From Mycobacterium avium subsp. avium (GTDB taxonomy: Bacteria; Actinomycetota; Actinomycetes; Mycobacteriales; Mycobacteriaceae): a stretch of 64,000 nucleotides of DNA. Below the pieces are notes generated by a model, which made no database searches, was not told the origin of the DNA, and saw nothing but the letters and a program-made list of their open reading frames with translations. Position numbers and translations under genes: made by a program. Positions 17,350 through 26,368 of this stretch are shown piece by piece; position 1 is the stretch's first letter, and each line of letters opens with the position of its first letter. The stretch covers positions 1,178,001-1,242,000 of the forward strand of contig NZ_CP046507.1 of the NCBI RefSeq assembly GCF_009741445.1, written 5' to 3'.

Positions 17350-18306
17350 CTAGCGGCTCTTCGCATGACGCATAGCCCTTGCAATAAGCACCTTCAGCTC
17401 AAGGTACTTATTGGTCACATATAGTAGGCCCTTGGAGTGATAAGTGGCCCGAAGCCGCGCCTCGAGTTCATCGAGATCGGAGCTCGCGAGAACGTTTGAT
17501 GGGTGCACTAGCGGCAGGTCCAGGTCCTCGGCAATCAATGCAGCGTAGATTTGGTCCCACTTGGTGTGTGTATGCGTCGCGTCAGCCTCGAAGCCGATGT
17601 TGTGCACCAGGTTTCGTGCGGGAGTGGCGCAAAGGCCCGAGTTCGCCCATATGCTGTAGAACCACCGCCAGGCCCATGTGTCGACCCTATTTTCGTAGAC
17701 GATGTATTGGAATATGCCCTCCCAGTGGTAGCGCTCAGTTGTCTTCGAGAAGTATTGGTCAAAGAGCTGCCGGTCTCTGATCTCTGGCCAATGTGTCATT
17801 TTCACATCGTATTTTGCCCAAGCGCGCTTCCACGTGGCCCAATCCCAGACGTGTGGGTATCTGGAAAAATAGTAACTATCCGTTATATCCGCGTGCCCAA
17901 ATAGATGATTATTCCCTGAGATCATCATAACGCGTTCGTCGTTCTCATAGCGGTCGAGGAGGTCGGCGCAATATTCGAAGAAGGAGGGCGATGGCACGCA
18001 GTCGTCTTCAAGGATTACCGCTTTATCGACAAGCTCGAAGGCGCGTGTTATACCGGAGGAGATCCTAGGGCATGTGCCCATGTTGGTGTCGGCGAAATCC
18101 CTTTCGATCTCGCAATCCCAGTCGACTTCGTCAATGATCGCGCGCGTCGCTGCGCATTTCTCGGCCTCGCCCGGCCGGCTGGCACGCGGACCGTCCGCAA
18201 TCACCAGGAGCTTTTCCGGCTTGGCTGCTCGAATCCTTTCAAAGACTTTCCTCGTGGTGTCTGGACGATTGAATATCATAAAAATGATGGGTGGCGTCGA
18301 GGTCAT
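17350..18306 (-). CDS. Glycosyltransferase-like protein of the island (HlpA-like, nucleotide-diphospho-sugar transferase fold)
   Basis: A 318-residue protein beginning TSTPPIIFMIFNRPDTTRKV, the first strand of a GT-A fold. It has KLLVIADGPR, then KAVILEDDCVPSPSFFEYC containing the acidic E-D-D cluster expected for metal/nucleotide-sugar binding, and later FSRYPHVWDWATWKRAW. It is probably a glycosyltransferase for the distal GPL sugar chain; I recall a similarly placed gene labelled hlpA in M. avium serovar 2. The start at 18306 is preferred over 18336 because an AAGGATGAG ribosome-binding site lies upstream at suitable distance. It is transcribed leftward behind the UDP-glucose dehydrogenase gene, separated by about 190 bases. 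Confidence 0.6.
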   Translation of the reverse strand: MTSTPPIIFMIFNRPDTTRKVFERIRAAKPEKLLVIADGPRASRPGEAEKCAATRAIIDEVDWDCEIERDFADTNMGTCPRISSGITRAFELVDKAVILEDDCVPSPSFFEYCADLLDRYENDERVMMISGNNHLFGHADITDSYYFSRYPHVWDWATWKRAWAKYDVKMTHWPEIRDRQLFDQYFSKTTERYHWEGIFQYIVYENRVDTWAWRWFYSIWANSGLCATPARNLVHNIGFEADATHTHTKWDQIYAALIAEDLDLPLVHPSNVLASSDLDELEARLRATYHSKGLLYVTNKYLELKVLIARAMRHAKSR

Positions 18307-18496
18307 TGACTCATCCTTAGTTGAAAGATGTTCCAAAAAGAGTCAGCCGAGTATTCGATGATTCCATCTAGCGCTCGCAAACAGAGTGCCGCACCTTGCA
18401 GAAGTCGCTGTGAGGGATCCAAAGCCGGGATAACTCTGCTCCGAAACGATTTGGGGCATGGCGGCACCGTGGATCGCAATTGTCATAAAGCTCTCC

Positions 18497-19807
18497 TCAA
18501 ATTCGACCCATGCCGTAATACTCAAAACCCTCGTCTTTCATGCGCTCAGGATCGTAGATATTTCTGCCGTCGAAAACGACGCAACCTCGCATGGCCGATC
18601 GGACCCGTGACCACGACGGACGCTGGAACTGTTTCCATTCCGTGAGGAGTAGGAGCGCATCGGCACCTTGAACCGCGTCATACATGTTCCCGGCGTACTC
18701 GATTGAATCGCCGAGAACCTTTTTCGTCTGCTCCATCGCTTCGGGATCGAATGCGCACACCGTCGCACCGAATTCAACCAACTTTTCTGCGATGACTAGG
18801 GAAGGGGCCGCGCGCACGTCGTCCGTCTGGGGCTTAAAGCTCAATCCCCACAACCCAATGCGCAGCCCGTCGAGATTCTTCTCGGACCCACCGAAGCGGG
18901 TGATGATCTTGGATACAAGAGCGGCCTTCTGCTCGTCGTTGACTCGCTCGACCGCACGAAGCAGGTGCATGTCCGAGCCAAGGCAGTCGGCCGTGTACAA
19001 CAACGCCCTAACATCTTTCGGCAGGCAGGAGGCGCCGTAGCCTATCCCCGGGAACAGGAAGTCATATCCGATTCGCTTGTCTGCCCCGATGGCCTCCCGC
19101 ACCGCTGAGATATCGGCGCCGGCCTTCTCGCACAAGTTGGACATCTCGTTGATGAACGAAATCTTGGTTGCCAGAAAGCAGTTAGCCGCATATTTCGCCA
19201 TCTCAGCGCTTCTTACATCGATGGCAATGAGAGGGTGGAAGGTACGCAGGAACGGCTCGTAGAGCTCTTCCATGATCCTGAGGGCGCGCTTGGAATCGCT
19301 GCCGATCACGACGCGGTCGGGTTGCATGAAGTCGGCGATTGCCTTGCCTTGCTTCAAGAATTCTGGGTTGGAGACGACGTCGAACTCCTGGTCGGTCTTG
19401 CTTCGAATGATCGCTGTGATCTGGTCGGCGGTGCCGACAGGAACCGTCGACTTGTCGACGATCACCTTGTACCGGTCGATGTATGACCCAATGTCGTCCG
19501 CAACCGAGAAGACGTACGTCAGGTCCGCCGCCCCGCTTTCACCCATGGGCGTCGGGACGGCGATGAAAATGACGTCCGCGTGCTCGATTCCGCGTTGCCG
19601 GTCGGTGGTGAAGTCAATCAGCCCGTTCTCACGGTTCCTCGCAATCAACTCGGCCAACCCGGGCTCGAAAATCGGGACACTGCCTGCGAGGAGCAAATCG
19701 ATCTTGGCCTGATCGATATCGACACAGACGACATCGTTGCCGCTATCCGCGAGACAGGCGCCCGTGACGAGGCCTACATAGCCTGATCCGACCACCGAAA
19801 TTTTCAA
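18497..19807 (-). CDS. udgA: UDP-glucose 6-dehydrogenase (nucleotide-sugar dehydrogenase)
   Basis: NAD-dependent UDP-glucose/GDP-mannose dehydrogenase family, 436 residues, the usual length. The N-terminal Rossmann motif is KISVVGSGYVGLVTGACLAD, the VPTPM and STVPVGTAD motifs are present, and the catalytic Cys lies in FPGIGYGASCLPKDVRAL. It should make UDP-glucuronic acid from UDP-glucose in the cytoplasm. The frame is open to 20146, but the Rossmann fold begins at TTG 19807, preceded by GAAGGGG, so the longer N-terminus is rejected. In MAC chemistry glucuronic acid is part of the distal chain of a few serovars (for example 9, 25 and 26), so this gene helps predict GPL type. A UDP-ManNAc dehydrogenase role is less likely. 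Confidence 0.8.
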   Translation of the reverse strand: MKISVVGSGYVGLVTGACLADSGNDVVCVDIDQAKIDLLLAGSVPIFEPGLAELIARNRENGLIDFTTDRQRGIEHADVIFIAVPTPMGESGAADLTYVFSVADDIGSYIDRYKVIVDKSTVPVGTADQITAIIRSKTDQEFDVVSNPEFLKQGKAIADFMQPDRVVIGSDSKRALRIMEELYEPFLRTFHPLIAIDVRSAEMAKYAANCFLATKISFINEMSNLCEKAGADISAVREAIGADKRIGYDFLFPGIGYGASCLPKDVRALLYTADCLGSDMHLLRAVERVNDEQKAALVSKIITRFGGSEKNLDGLRIGLWGLSFKPQTDDVRAAPSLVIAEKLVEFGATVCAFDPEAMEQTKKVLGDSIEYAGNMYDAVQGADALLLLTEWKQFQRPSWSRVRSAMRGCVVFDGRNIYDPERMKDEGFEYYGMGRI

Positions 19808-20130
19808 GATGACCCCTTCAAGTCCCCGATCGGTCGACGACCATACTGCCGCAACTCTGTACCCTCCGTGGGTAATTCGCATGTCGCGTTCGTAAGGAGC
19901 AGCCAGCGAGTCGGGGACGTTCGGTGAGAGAGTCGCAGGACTACGAGGTTGCCGGTGCGATACATCACAGTGTTGCGTCTGTCGGCAACGATGCAGCAAG
20001 AACCCACGGGGCAGCCCTGAACTGCGCGCATGACCGGTCCTTGTCCTGGCACCTTTGATCGGCCACCGCTTCCATGCGAACATGACCAGAATCCATAGCG
20101 CGTGGTCAAGCAGCGGGGAGGTAGACGTCG
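19808..20130. promoter_or_regulatory. Divergent intergenic region between udgA-like and GT2 genes
   Basis: These 323 bases separate a leftward and a rightward gene and must hold promoters for both. I see a GGGGAGG ribosome-binding element just before the rightward start at 20131. No convincing -10/-35 pairs or operators were found, and no coding potential beyond mirror frames. Confidence 0.3.
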
Positions 20131-20964
20131 GTGTCATCTGCTCCAACCGTGTCGGTGATAACGATTTCGCTGAACGATCTCGAGGGATTGAAAAGCACCG
20201 TGGAGAGCGTTCGCGCGCAGCGCTATGGGGGGCGAATCGAGCACATCGTCATCGACGGTGGATCGGGCGACGCCGTCGTGGAGTATCTGTCCGGCGATCC
20301 TGGCTTTGCATATTGGCAATCTCAGCCCGACAACGGGAGATATGACGCGATGAATCAGGGCATTGCCCATTCGTCGGGCGACCTGTTGTGGTTTATGCAC
20401 TCCACGGATCGTTTCTCCGATCCAGATGCAGTCGCTTCCGTGGTGGAGGCGCTCTCGGGGCATGGACCAGTACGTGATTTGTGGGGTTACGGGAAAAACA
20501 ACCTTGTCGGACTCGACGGCAAACCACTTTTCCCTCGGCCGTACGGCTATATGCCGTTTAAGATGCGGAAATTTCTGCTCGGCGCGACGGTTGCGCATCA
20601 GGCGACATTCTTCGGCGCGTCGCTGGTAGCCAAGTTGGGCGGTTACGATCTTGATTTTGGACTCGAGGCGGACCAGCTGTTCATCTACCGTGCCGCACTA
20701 ATACGGCCTCCCGTCACGATCGACCGCGTGGTTTGCGACTTCGATGTCACGGGACCTGGTTCAACCCAGCCCATCCGTGAGCACTATCGGACCCTGCGGC
20801 GGCTCTGGGACCTGCATGGCGACTACCCGCTGGGTGGGCGCAGAGTGTCGTGGGCTTACTTGCGTGTGAAGGAGTACTTGATTCGGGCCGACCTGGCCGC
20901 ATTCAACGCGGTAAAGTTCTTGCGAGCGAAGTTCGCCAGAGCTTCGCGGAAGCAAAATTCATAG
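20131..20964 (+). CDS. GT2-family glycosyltransferase, island copy 1
   Basis: Family GT2 transferase of 277 residues with an N-terminal GT-A fold: SVITISLNDLEGLKSTVESV, HIVIDGGSGDAVVEYL and QPDNGRYDAMNQGIAHSSGD, where D-N-G-x-Y-D-A-M-N is characteristic of wbbD/WcaA-like enzymes. The usual D-x-D position reads LWFMHSTDRFSDPDA, where H-S-T-D replaces the D-x-D seen in copy 2. It probably transfers a sugar (fucose, rhamnose or glucuronate) during distal-chain extension at the cytoplasmic face. GTG 20131 follows a GGAGG element. It heads a rightward run with gmdA and epiA. Confidence 0.7.
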   Translation: MSSAPTVSVITISLNDLEGLKSTVESVRAQRYGGRIEHIVIDGGSGDAVVEYLSGDPGFAYWQSQPDNGRYDAMNQGIAHSSGDLLWFMHSTDRFSDPDAVASVVEALSGHGPVRDLWGYGKNNLVGLDGKPLFPRPYGYMPFKMRKFLLGATVAHQATFFGASLVAKLGGYDLDFGLEADQLFIYRAALIRPPVTIDRVVCDFDVTGPGSTQPIREHYRTLRRLWDLHGDYPLGGRRVSWAYLRVKEYLIRADLAAFNAVKFLRAKFARASRKQNS

Positions 20965-21172
20965 AAACCAACTTCTACTGCCTGACCTGAGCAGCGCCGA
21001 GGCGCGCAGCGCGATCAGTGCGACCTGAACGGCCAGGTGGAAAGCGCCACCGATCCCGGCACCGAGTGCCTGACGCTTCGGATCCCTTGCACCACAACGA
21101 GAGTGAGAGCGCCATGATGAGGAAATATCGGCTGGGCGGAGTCAACGCCGGAGTGACAAAAGTGAGAACCCG

Positions 21173-22204
21173 GTGAAGCGAGCGCTTATAACAGGGATCA
21201 CGGGGCAGGATGGTTCCTACCTCGCCGAGCTACTACTGAGCAAGGGATACGAGGTTCACGGGCTCGTTCGTCGAGCTTCGACGTTTAACACGTCGCGGAT
21301 CGATCACCTCTACGTTGACCCACACCAACCGGGCGCGCGCTTGTTCTTGCACTATGCAGACCTCACTGACGGCACCCGGTTGGTGACCCTGCTCAGCAGT
21401 ATCGACCCGGATGAGGTCTACAACCTCGCAGCGCAGTCCCATGTGCGCGTCAGCTTTGACGAGCCAGTGCATACCGGAGACACCACCGGCATGGGATCGA
21501 TCCGACTTCTGGAAGCAGTCCGCCTTTCTCGGGTGGACTGCCGGTTCTATCAGGCTTCCTCGTCGGAGATGTTCGGCGCATCTCCGCCACCGCAGAACGA
21601 ATCGACGCCGTTCTATCCCCGTTCGCCATACGGCGCGGCCAAGGTCTTCTCGTACTGGACGACTCGCAACTATCGAGAGGCGTACGGATTATTCGCAGTG
21701 AATGGCATCTTGTTCAACCATGAGTCCCCCCGGCGCGGCGAGACTTTCGTGACCCGAAAGATCACGCGTGCCGTGGCGCGCATCCGAGCTGGCGTCCAAT
21801 CGGAGGTCTATATGGGCAACCTCGATGCGATCCGCGACTGGGGCTACGCGCCCGAATATGTCGAGGGGATGTGGAGGATGTTGCAAGCGCCTGAACCTGA
21901 TGACTACGTCCTGGCGACAGGGCGTGGTTACACCGTACGTGAGTTCGCTCAAGCTGCTTTTGACCATGTCGGGCTCGACTGGCAAAAGCACGTCAAGTTT
22001 GACGACCGCTATTTGCGTCCCACCGAGGTCGATTCGCTAGTAGGAGATGCCGACAAGGCGGCCCAGTCACTCGGCTGGAAAGCTTCGGTTCATACTGGTG
22101 AACTCGCGCGCATCATGGTGGACGCGGACATCGCCGCGTTGGAGTGCGATGGCACACCATGGATCGACACGCCGATGTTGCCTGGTTGGGGCAGAGTAAG
22201 TTGA
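21173..22204 (+). CDS. gmdA: GDP-mannose 4,6-dehydratase
   Basis: Extended SDR of 343 residues converting GDP-D-mannose to GDP-4-keto-6-deoxy-D-mannose. Family motifs are clear: [20 protein letters not shown] (GxxGxxG), [36 protein letters not shown], the catalytic region [16 protein letters not shown] (Y-x-x-x-K), [16 protein letters not shown] and [13 protein letters not shown]. Its TGA overlaps the TTG start of the next gene (bases 22201-22204), so the two enzymes are translationally coupled and form the GDP-L-fucose pathway. The M. tuberculosis counterpart is Rv1511; in M. avium serovar 2 the gene was, as I recall, named mdhtA. GTG 21173 is the only start that keeps the first strand. Confidence 0.92.
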   Translation: MKRALITGITGQDGSYLAELLLSKGYEVHGLVRRASTFNTSRIDHLYVDPHQPGARLFLHYADLTDGTRLVTLLSSIDPDEVYNLAAQSHVRVSFDEPVHTGDTTGMGSIRLLEAVRLSRVDCRFYQASSSEMFGASPPPQNESTPFYPRSPYGAAKVFSYWTTRNYREAYGLFAVNGILFNHESPRRGETFVTRKITRAVARIRAGVQSEVYMGNLDAIRDWGYAPEYVEGMWRMLQAPEPDDYVLATGRGYTVREFAQAAFDHVGLDWQKHVKFDDRYLRPTEVDSLVGDADKAAQSLGWKASVHTGELARIMVDADIAALECDGTPWIDTPMLPGWGRVS

Positions 22205-23163
22205 CGACTACACCTGGGCCTCTGGACCGCGCAACGCCCGTGTATATCGCCGGTCATCGGGGGCTGGTCGGCTCAGCGCTCGTACGTAGATTTGAGGCCG
22301 AGGGGTTCACCAATCTCATTGTGCGATCACGCGATGAGATTGATCTGACGGACCGAGCCGCAACGTTTGATTTTGTGTCTGAGACAAGACCACAGGTGAT
22401 CATCGATGCGGCCGCACGGGTCGGCGGCATCATGGCGAATAACACCTATCCCGCGGACTTCTTGTCCGAAAACCTCCGAATCCAGACCAATTTGCTCGAC
22501 GCAGCTGTCGCCGTGCGTGTGCCGCGGCTCCTTTTCCTCGGTTCGTCATGCATCTACCCGAAGTACGCTCCGCAACCTATCCACGAGAGTGCTTTATTGA
22601 CTGGCCCTTTGGAGCCCACCAACGACGCGTATGCGATCGCCAAGATCGCCGGTATCCTGCAAGTTCAGGCGGTTAGGCGCCAATATGGGCTGGCGTGGAT
22701 CTCTGCGATGCCGACTAACCTCTACGGACCCGGCGACAACTTCTCCCCGTCCGGGTCGCATCTCTTGCCGGCGCTCATCCGTCGATATGAGGAAGCCAAA
22801 GCTGGTGGTGCAGAAGAGGTGACGAATTGGGGGACCGGTACTCCGCGGCGCGAACTTCTGCATGTCGACGATCTGGCGAGCGCATGCCTGTTCCTTTTGG
22901 AACATTTCGATGGTCCGAACCACGTCAACGTGGGCACCGGCGTCGATCACAGCATTAGCGAGATCGCAGACATGGTCGCTACAGCGGTGGGCTACATCGG
23001 CGAAACACGTTGGGATCCAACTAAACCCGATGGAACCCCGCGCAAACTATTGGACGTCTCCGCGCTACGCGAGTTGGGTTGGCGCCCGCGAATCGCACTG
23101 AAAGACGGCATCGATGCAACGGTGTCGTGGTACCGCACAAATGCCGATGCCGTGAGGAGGTAA
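22201..23163 (+). CDS. epiA: GDP-L-fucose synthase (GDP-4-keto-6-deoxymannose epimerase/reductase)
   Basis: A 320-residue extended SDR that epimerises C3/C5 and reduces C4 of GDP-4-keto-6-deoxymannose to GDP-L-fucose with NADPH. Motifs: [20 protein letters not shown] (the [10 protein letters not shown] signature), [29 protein letters not shown] and [11 protein letters not shown] (Y-x-x-x-K), then [23 protein letters not shown] 22201 overlaps the gmdA stop in a TTGA junction. The open frame extends 19 codons further upstream into gmdA, which is rejected. GTG 22240 is an alternative. It matches Rv1512 (epiA) of M. tuberculosis and merA of M. avium by place and family. GDP-fucose is the donor for the fucosyl residues of many MAC serovars. 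Confidence 0.9.
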   Translation: MTTTPGPLDRATPVYIAGHRGLVGSALVRRFEAEGFTNLIVRSRDEIDLTDRAATFDFVSETRPQVIIDAAARVGGIMANNTYPADFLSENLRIQTNLLDAAVAVRVPRLLFLGSSCIYPKYAPQPIHESALLTGPLEPTNDAYAIAKIAGILQVQAVRRQYGLAWISAMPTNLYGPGDNFSPSGSHLLPALIRRYEEAKAGGAEEVTNWGTGTPRRELLHVDDLASACLFLLEHFDGPNHVNVGTGVDHSISEIADMVATAVGYIGETRWDPTKPDGTPRKLLDVSALRELGWRPRIALKDGIDATVSWYRTNADAVRR

Positions 23164-23438
23164 AGCTGCGGGTCGGCCGATGTTATCCCTCCGGCCGGAC
23201 GGGTAGGGCGACCTGCCATCGAGTGGTACGGCAGTCGCCTGGCCGGCGAGGCGCATGGCCTATGGGAGTATCCAATAGCCTGGCTTGGCTCGCCCCTACG
23301 CATTATCAGTTGACCGCTTTCGCGCCAGCTCGCAGGCTTGCGGCAGCATCCCGTTCAGGTCTCCTCATGGTCCGGTGTGGCACGACCACGCAAGCTCGAA
23401 CCGACTCGTTTCCCAATTTCGCATGCTAATATCGCTCG

Positions 23439-24161
23439 ATGGATTTTTTGCGCAACGCCGGCTTGATGGCTCGTAACGTTAGTACCGAGATGCTGCGCCA
23501 CTTCGAACGAAAGCGCCTATTAGTAAACCAATTCAAAGCATACGGAGTCAACGTTGTTATTGATGTCGGTGCTAACTCCGGCCAGTTCGGTAGCGCTTTG
23601 CGTCGTGCAGGATTCAAGAGCCGTATCGTTTCCTTTGAACCTCTTTCGGGGCCATTTGCGCAACTAACGCGCAAGTCGGCATCGGATCCACTATGGGAGT
23701 GTCACCAGTATGCCCTAGGCGACGCCGATGAGACGATTACCATCAATGTGGCAGGCAATGCGGGGGCAAGTAGTTCCGTGCTGCCGATGCTTAAAAGTCA
23801 TCAAGATGCCTTTCCTCCCGCGAATTATATTGGCACCGAAGACGTTGCAATACACCGCCTTGATTCGGTTGCATCAGAATTTCTGAACCCTACCGATGTT
23901 ACTTTCCTGAAGATCGACGTACAGGGTTTCGAGAAGCAGGTTATCACGGGCAGTAAGTCAACGCTTAACGAAAGCTGCGTCGGCATGCAACTCGAACTTT
24001 CTTTTATTCCGTTGTACGAAGGTGACATGCTGATTCATGAAGCGCTTGAACTTGTCTATTCCCTAGGTTTCAGACTGACGGGTTTGTTGCCCGGCTTTAC
24101 GGATCCGCGCAATGGTCGAATGCTTCAAGCTGACGGCATTTTCTTCCGTGGGGACGATTGA
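23439..24161 (+). CDS. FkbM-family SAM-dependent methyltransferase
   Basis: A 240-residue FkbM-type methyltransferase. NVVIDVGANSGQFGSALRRA is the SAM loop, SRIVSFEPLSGPFAQL carries the acidic adenosine contact, and VTFLKIDVQGFEKQVITGS is the FkbM KxDVxG(F/Y)E signature. It probably methylates a hydroxyl of the distal fucose; a gene in this place is called mtfF in M. avium serovar 2 as I recall, and Rv1513 is the M. tuberculosis counterpart by order. Base composition is unusual for a mycobacterium: the 60 bases 23521-23580 contain 25 G/C (42 percent by hand count), pointing to foreign origin. Confidence 0.8.
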   Translation: MDFLRNAGLMARNVSTEMLRHFERKRLLVNQFKAYGVNVVIDVGANSGQFGSALRRAGFKSRIVSFEPLSGPFAQLTRKSASDPLWECHQYALGDADETITINVAGNAGASSSVLPMLKSHQDAFPPANYIGTEDVAIHRLDSVASEFLNPTDVTFLKIDVQGFEKQVITGSKSTLNESCVGMQLELSFIPLYEGDMLIHEALELVYSLGFRLTGLLPGFTDPRNGRMLQADGIFFRGDD

Positions 24162-24305
24162 CATAAATGCTCCGTCGGCACCCTGCCGGTATCCAAACGG
24201 GCGATCTGGTGAGCCGGCCTCCCGGGCACCTAATCGACTATCTAAATTGAGGCGGCCGCGACGTGCGGCACGAACAGGTGGCCGGCTGCTAGCGTTACAC
24301 ACGTC

Positions 24306-25106
24306 ATGACTGCGCCAGTGTTCTCGATAATTATCCCTACCTTCAATGCAGCGGTGACGCTGCAAGCCTGCCTCGGAAGCATCGTCGGGCAGACCTACCG
24401 GGAAGTGGAAGTGGTCCTTGTCGACGGCGGTTCGACCGATCGGACCCTCGACATCGCGAACAGTTTCCGCCCGGAACTCGGCTCGCGACTGGTCGTTCAC
24501 AGCGGGCCCGATGATGGCCCCTACGACGCCATGAACCGCGGCGTCGGCGTGGCCACAGGCGAATGGGTACTTTTTTTAGGCGCCGACGACACCCTCTACG
24601 AACCAACCACGTTGGCCCAGGTAGCCGCTTTTCTCGGCGACCATGCGGCAAGCCATCTTGTCTATGGCGATGTTGTGATGCGTTCGACGAAAAGCCGGCA
24701 TGCCGGACCTTTCGACCTCGACCGCCTCCTATTTGAGACGAATTTGTGCCACCAATCGATCTTTTACCGCCGTGAGCTTTTCGACGGCATCGGCCCTTAC
24801 AACCTGCGCTACCGAGTCTGGGCGGACTGGGACTTCAATATTCGCTGCTTCTCCAACCCGGCGCTGATTACCCGCTACATGGACGTCGTGATTTCCGAAT
24901 ACAACGACATGACCGGCTTCAGCATGAGGCAGGGGACTGATAAAGAGTTCAGAAAACGGCTGCCAATGTACTTCTGGGTTGCAGGGTGGGAGACTTGCAG
25001 GCGCATGCTGGCGTTTTTGAAAGACAAGGAGAATCGCCGTCTGGCCTTGCGTACGCGGTTGATAAGGGTTAAGGCCGTCTCCAAAGAACGAAGCGCAGAA
25101 CCGTAG
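24306..25106 (+). CDS. GT2-family glycosyltransferase, island copy 2
   Basis: A 266-residue GT2 enzyme with a complete GT-A signature: FSIIIPTFNAAVTLQACLGS, VEVVLVDGGSTDRTLDIA, SGPDDGPYDAMNRGVGVATG and the D-x-D-like VLFLGADDTLYEP. NLCHQSIFYRRELFDGIGPY is also typical. It should transfer one sugar of the serovar-specific chain. By order and family it fits gtfD of M. avium serovar 2 and the Rv1514c/Rv1516c group of M. tuberculosis. ATG 24306 starts four residues before the first strand. It is unlike copy 1 (20131) outside the core motifs, so the two probably add different sugars. Confidence 0.75.
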   Translation: MTAPVFSIIIPTFNAAVTLQACLGSIVGQTYREVEVVLVDGGSTDRTLDIANSFRPELGSRLVVHSGPDDGPYDAMNRGVGVATGEWVLFLGADDTLYEPTTLAQVAAFLGDHAASHLVYGDVVMRSTKSRHAGPFDLDRLLFETNLCHQSIFYRRELFDGIGPYNLRYRVWADWDFNIRCFSNPALITRYMDVVISEYNDMTGFSMRQGTDKEFRKRLPMYFWVAGWETCRRMLAFLKDKENRRLALRTRLIRVKAVSKERSAEP

Positions 25107-25465
25107 TCGCGGATCCACATTGGACTTCTTTAACGCGTTTGCGTCCTGATCCACCTTTCAAGCCCGTTCCGCGTAACGCGGCGCGCAGAGAGTGGTCGCA
25201 TATCGCATCACTGTTCTCGTGCCAGTGCTTGGAAAGCGTCGAGCACTCTGGTTCGCGTTCTTGACGTTCGCGCCCGCTCCTAGAGGTAGCGTGTCACGTG
25301 ACTGAAGCCAATGAGTGCAACTCGGCGTCGCGAAAGGTTTCAGTCGCGGTTGAGCAAGACACCGCAAGACTACTGGAGTGCGTGCACAAGCGCCTCCAGC
25401 TCGCGGCTGAAAGCGGATGCAAAGGGATTCGAAGCTTGAGCAACATGCGAAGGGGAGAACGGCCT
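25107..25465. other. Gap between GT2 gene and the disrupted acyltransferase
   Basis: Most of these 359 bases look non-coding. From GTG 25298 the frame of the disrupted acyltransferase is open without stops, so a longer N-terminus beginning there is possible. However, AGGGGAG at 25451-25457 ahead of ATG 25466 makes the shorter start more likely. No other signal is seen. Confidence 0.35.
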
Positions 25466-25500
25466 ATGAGGCTGGGACAGGTTTTCGATCCGCGCGCGAA

Positions 25501-25505
25501 TGCAC
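25501..25505. repeat. Target-site duplication, left copy (TGCAC)
   Basis: TGCAC directly abuts the left end of the IS element and recurs at 28039-28043 beyond the right end. Five bases is within the usual range for IS21 insertions. Confidence 0.85.
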
Positions 25506-25573
25506 TGTCAATGGCCAAGTAGAAGTCCCCGCTGGTGGCCAGCAGAAGTCCCCACTCCGCTGCGGGTGGTTGG

Positions 25574-26368
25574 CTAATTCTTGGCGGCTCCCTTCTTGTG
25601 GTCGGCGTGGCGCATCCGGTAGGACTCGCCGGAGGTGACGACGATGCTGGCGTGGTGCAGCAGCCGATCGAGGATGCTGGCGGCGGTGGTGTGCTCGGGC
25701 AGGAATCGCCCCCATTGTTCGAAGGGCCAATGCGAGGCGATGGCCAGGGAGCGGCGCTCGTAGCCGGCAGCCACGAGCCGGAACAACAGTTGAGTCCCGG
25801 TGTCGTCGAGCGGGGCGAAGCCGATCTCGTCCAAGATGACCAGATCCGCGCGGAGCAGGGTGTCGATGATCTTGCCGACGGTGTTGTCGGCCAGGCCGCG
25901 GTAGAGGACCTCGATCAGGTCGGCGGCGGTGAAGTAGCGGACTTTGAATCCGGCGTGGACGGCAGCGTGCCCGCAGCCGATGAGCAGGTGACTTTTGCCC
26001 GTACCAGGTGGGCCAATGACCGCCAGGTTCTGTTGTGCCCGAATCCATTCCAGGCTCGACAGGTAGTCGAACGTGGCTGCGGTGATCGACGATCCGGTGA
26101 CGTCGAACCCGTCGAGGGTCTTGGTGACCGGGAAGGCTGCGGCCTTGAGACGGTTGGCGGTGTTGGAGGCATCGCGGGCAGCGATCTCGGCCTCAACCAA
26201 CGTCCGCAGGATCTCCTCCGGTGTCCAGCGTTGCGTCTTGGCGACTTGCAACACCTCGGCGGCGTTGCGGCGCACCGTGGCCAGCTTCAACCGCCGCAGC
26301 GCCGCGTCAAGGTCAGCAGCCAGCGGTGCCGCCGAGGACGGTGCCACCGGCTTGGCAGCGGTGGTCAT
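25574..26368 (-). CDS. istB: IS21 transposition helper ATPase IstB
   Basis: AAA+ ATPase of 264 residues. The Walker A is NLAVIGPPGTGKSHLL, the Walker B is LRADLVILDEIGFAPLD, and TSGESYRMRH lies near the end, all typical of IstB. IstB oligomers load on target DNA and activate the IstA transposase. Its ATG overlaps the TGA of istA by four bases (26365-26368), so the two are translationally coupled. The gene appears intact. Confidence 0.92.
   Translation of the reverse strand: MTTAAKPVAPSSAAPLAADLDAALRRLKLATVRRNAAEVLQVAKTQRWTPEEILRTLVEAEIAARDASNTANRLKAAAFPVTKTLDGFDVTGSSITAATFDYLSSLEWIRAQQNLAVIGPPGTGKSHLLIGCGHAAVHAGFKVRYFTAADLIEVLYRGLADNTVGKIIDTLLRADLVILDEIGFAPLDDTGTQLLFRLVAAGYERRSLAIASHWPFEQWGRFLPEHTTAASILDRLLHHASIVVTSGESYRMRHADHKKGAAKN

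Noticed and set aside
18497..20146. A 549-residue version of the UDP-glucose dehydrogenase starting at 20146
   Set aside because: The extra 113 residues lack protein-like features and overlap the divergent control region; the Rossmann fold starts at 19807.
25298..25522. A free-standing 74-residue gene at 25298
   Set aside because: Its last codons come from the insertion sequence; the rest is the N-terminal frame of the disrupted acyltransferase.
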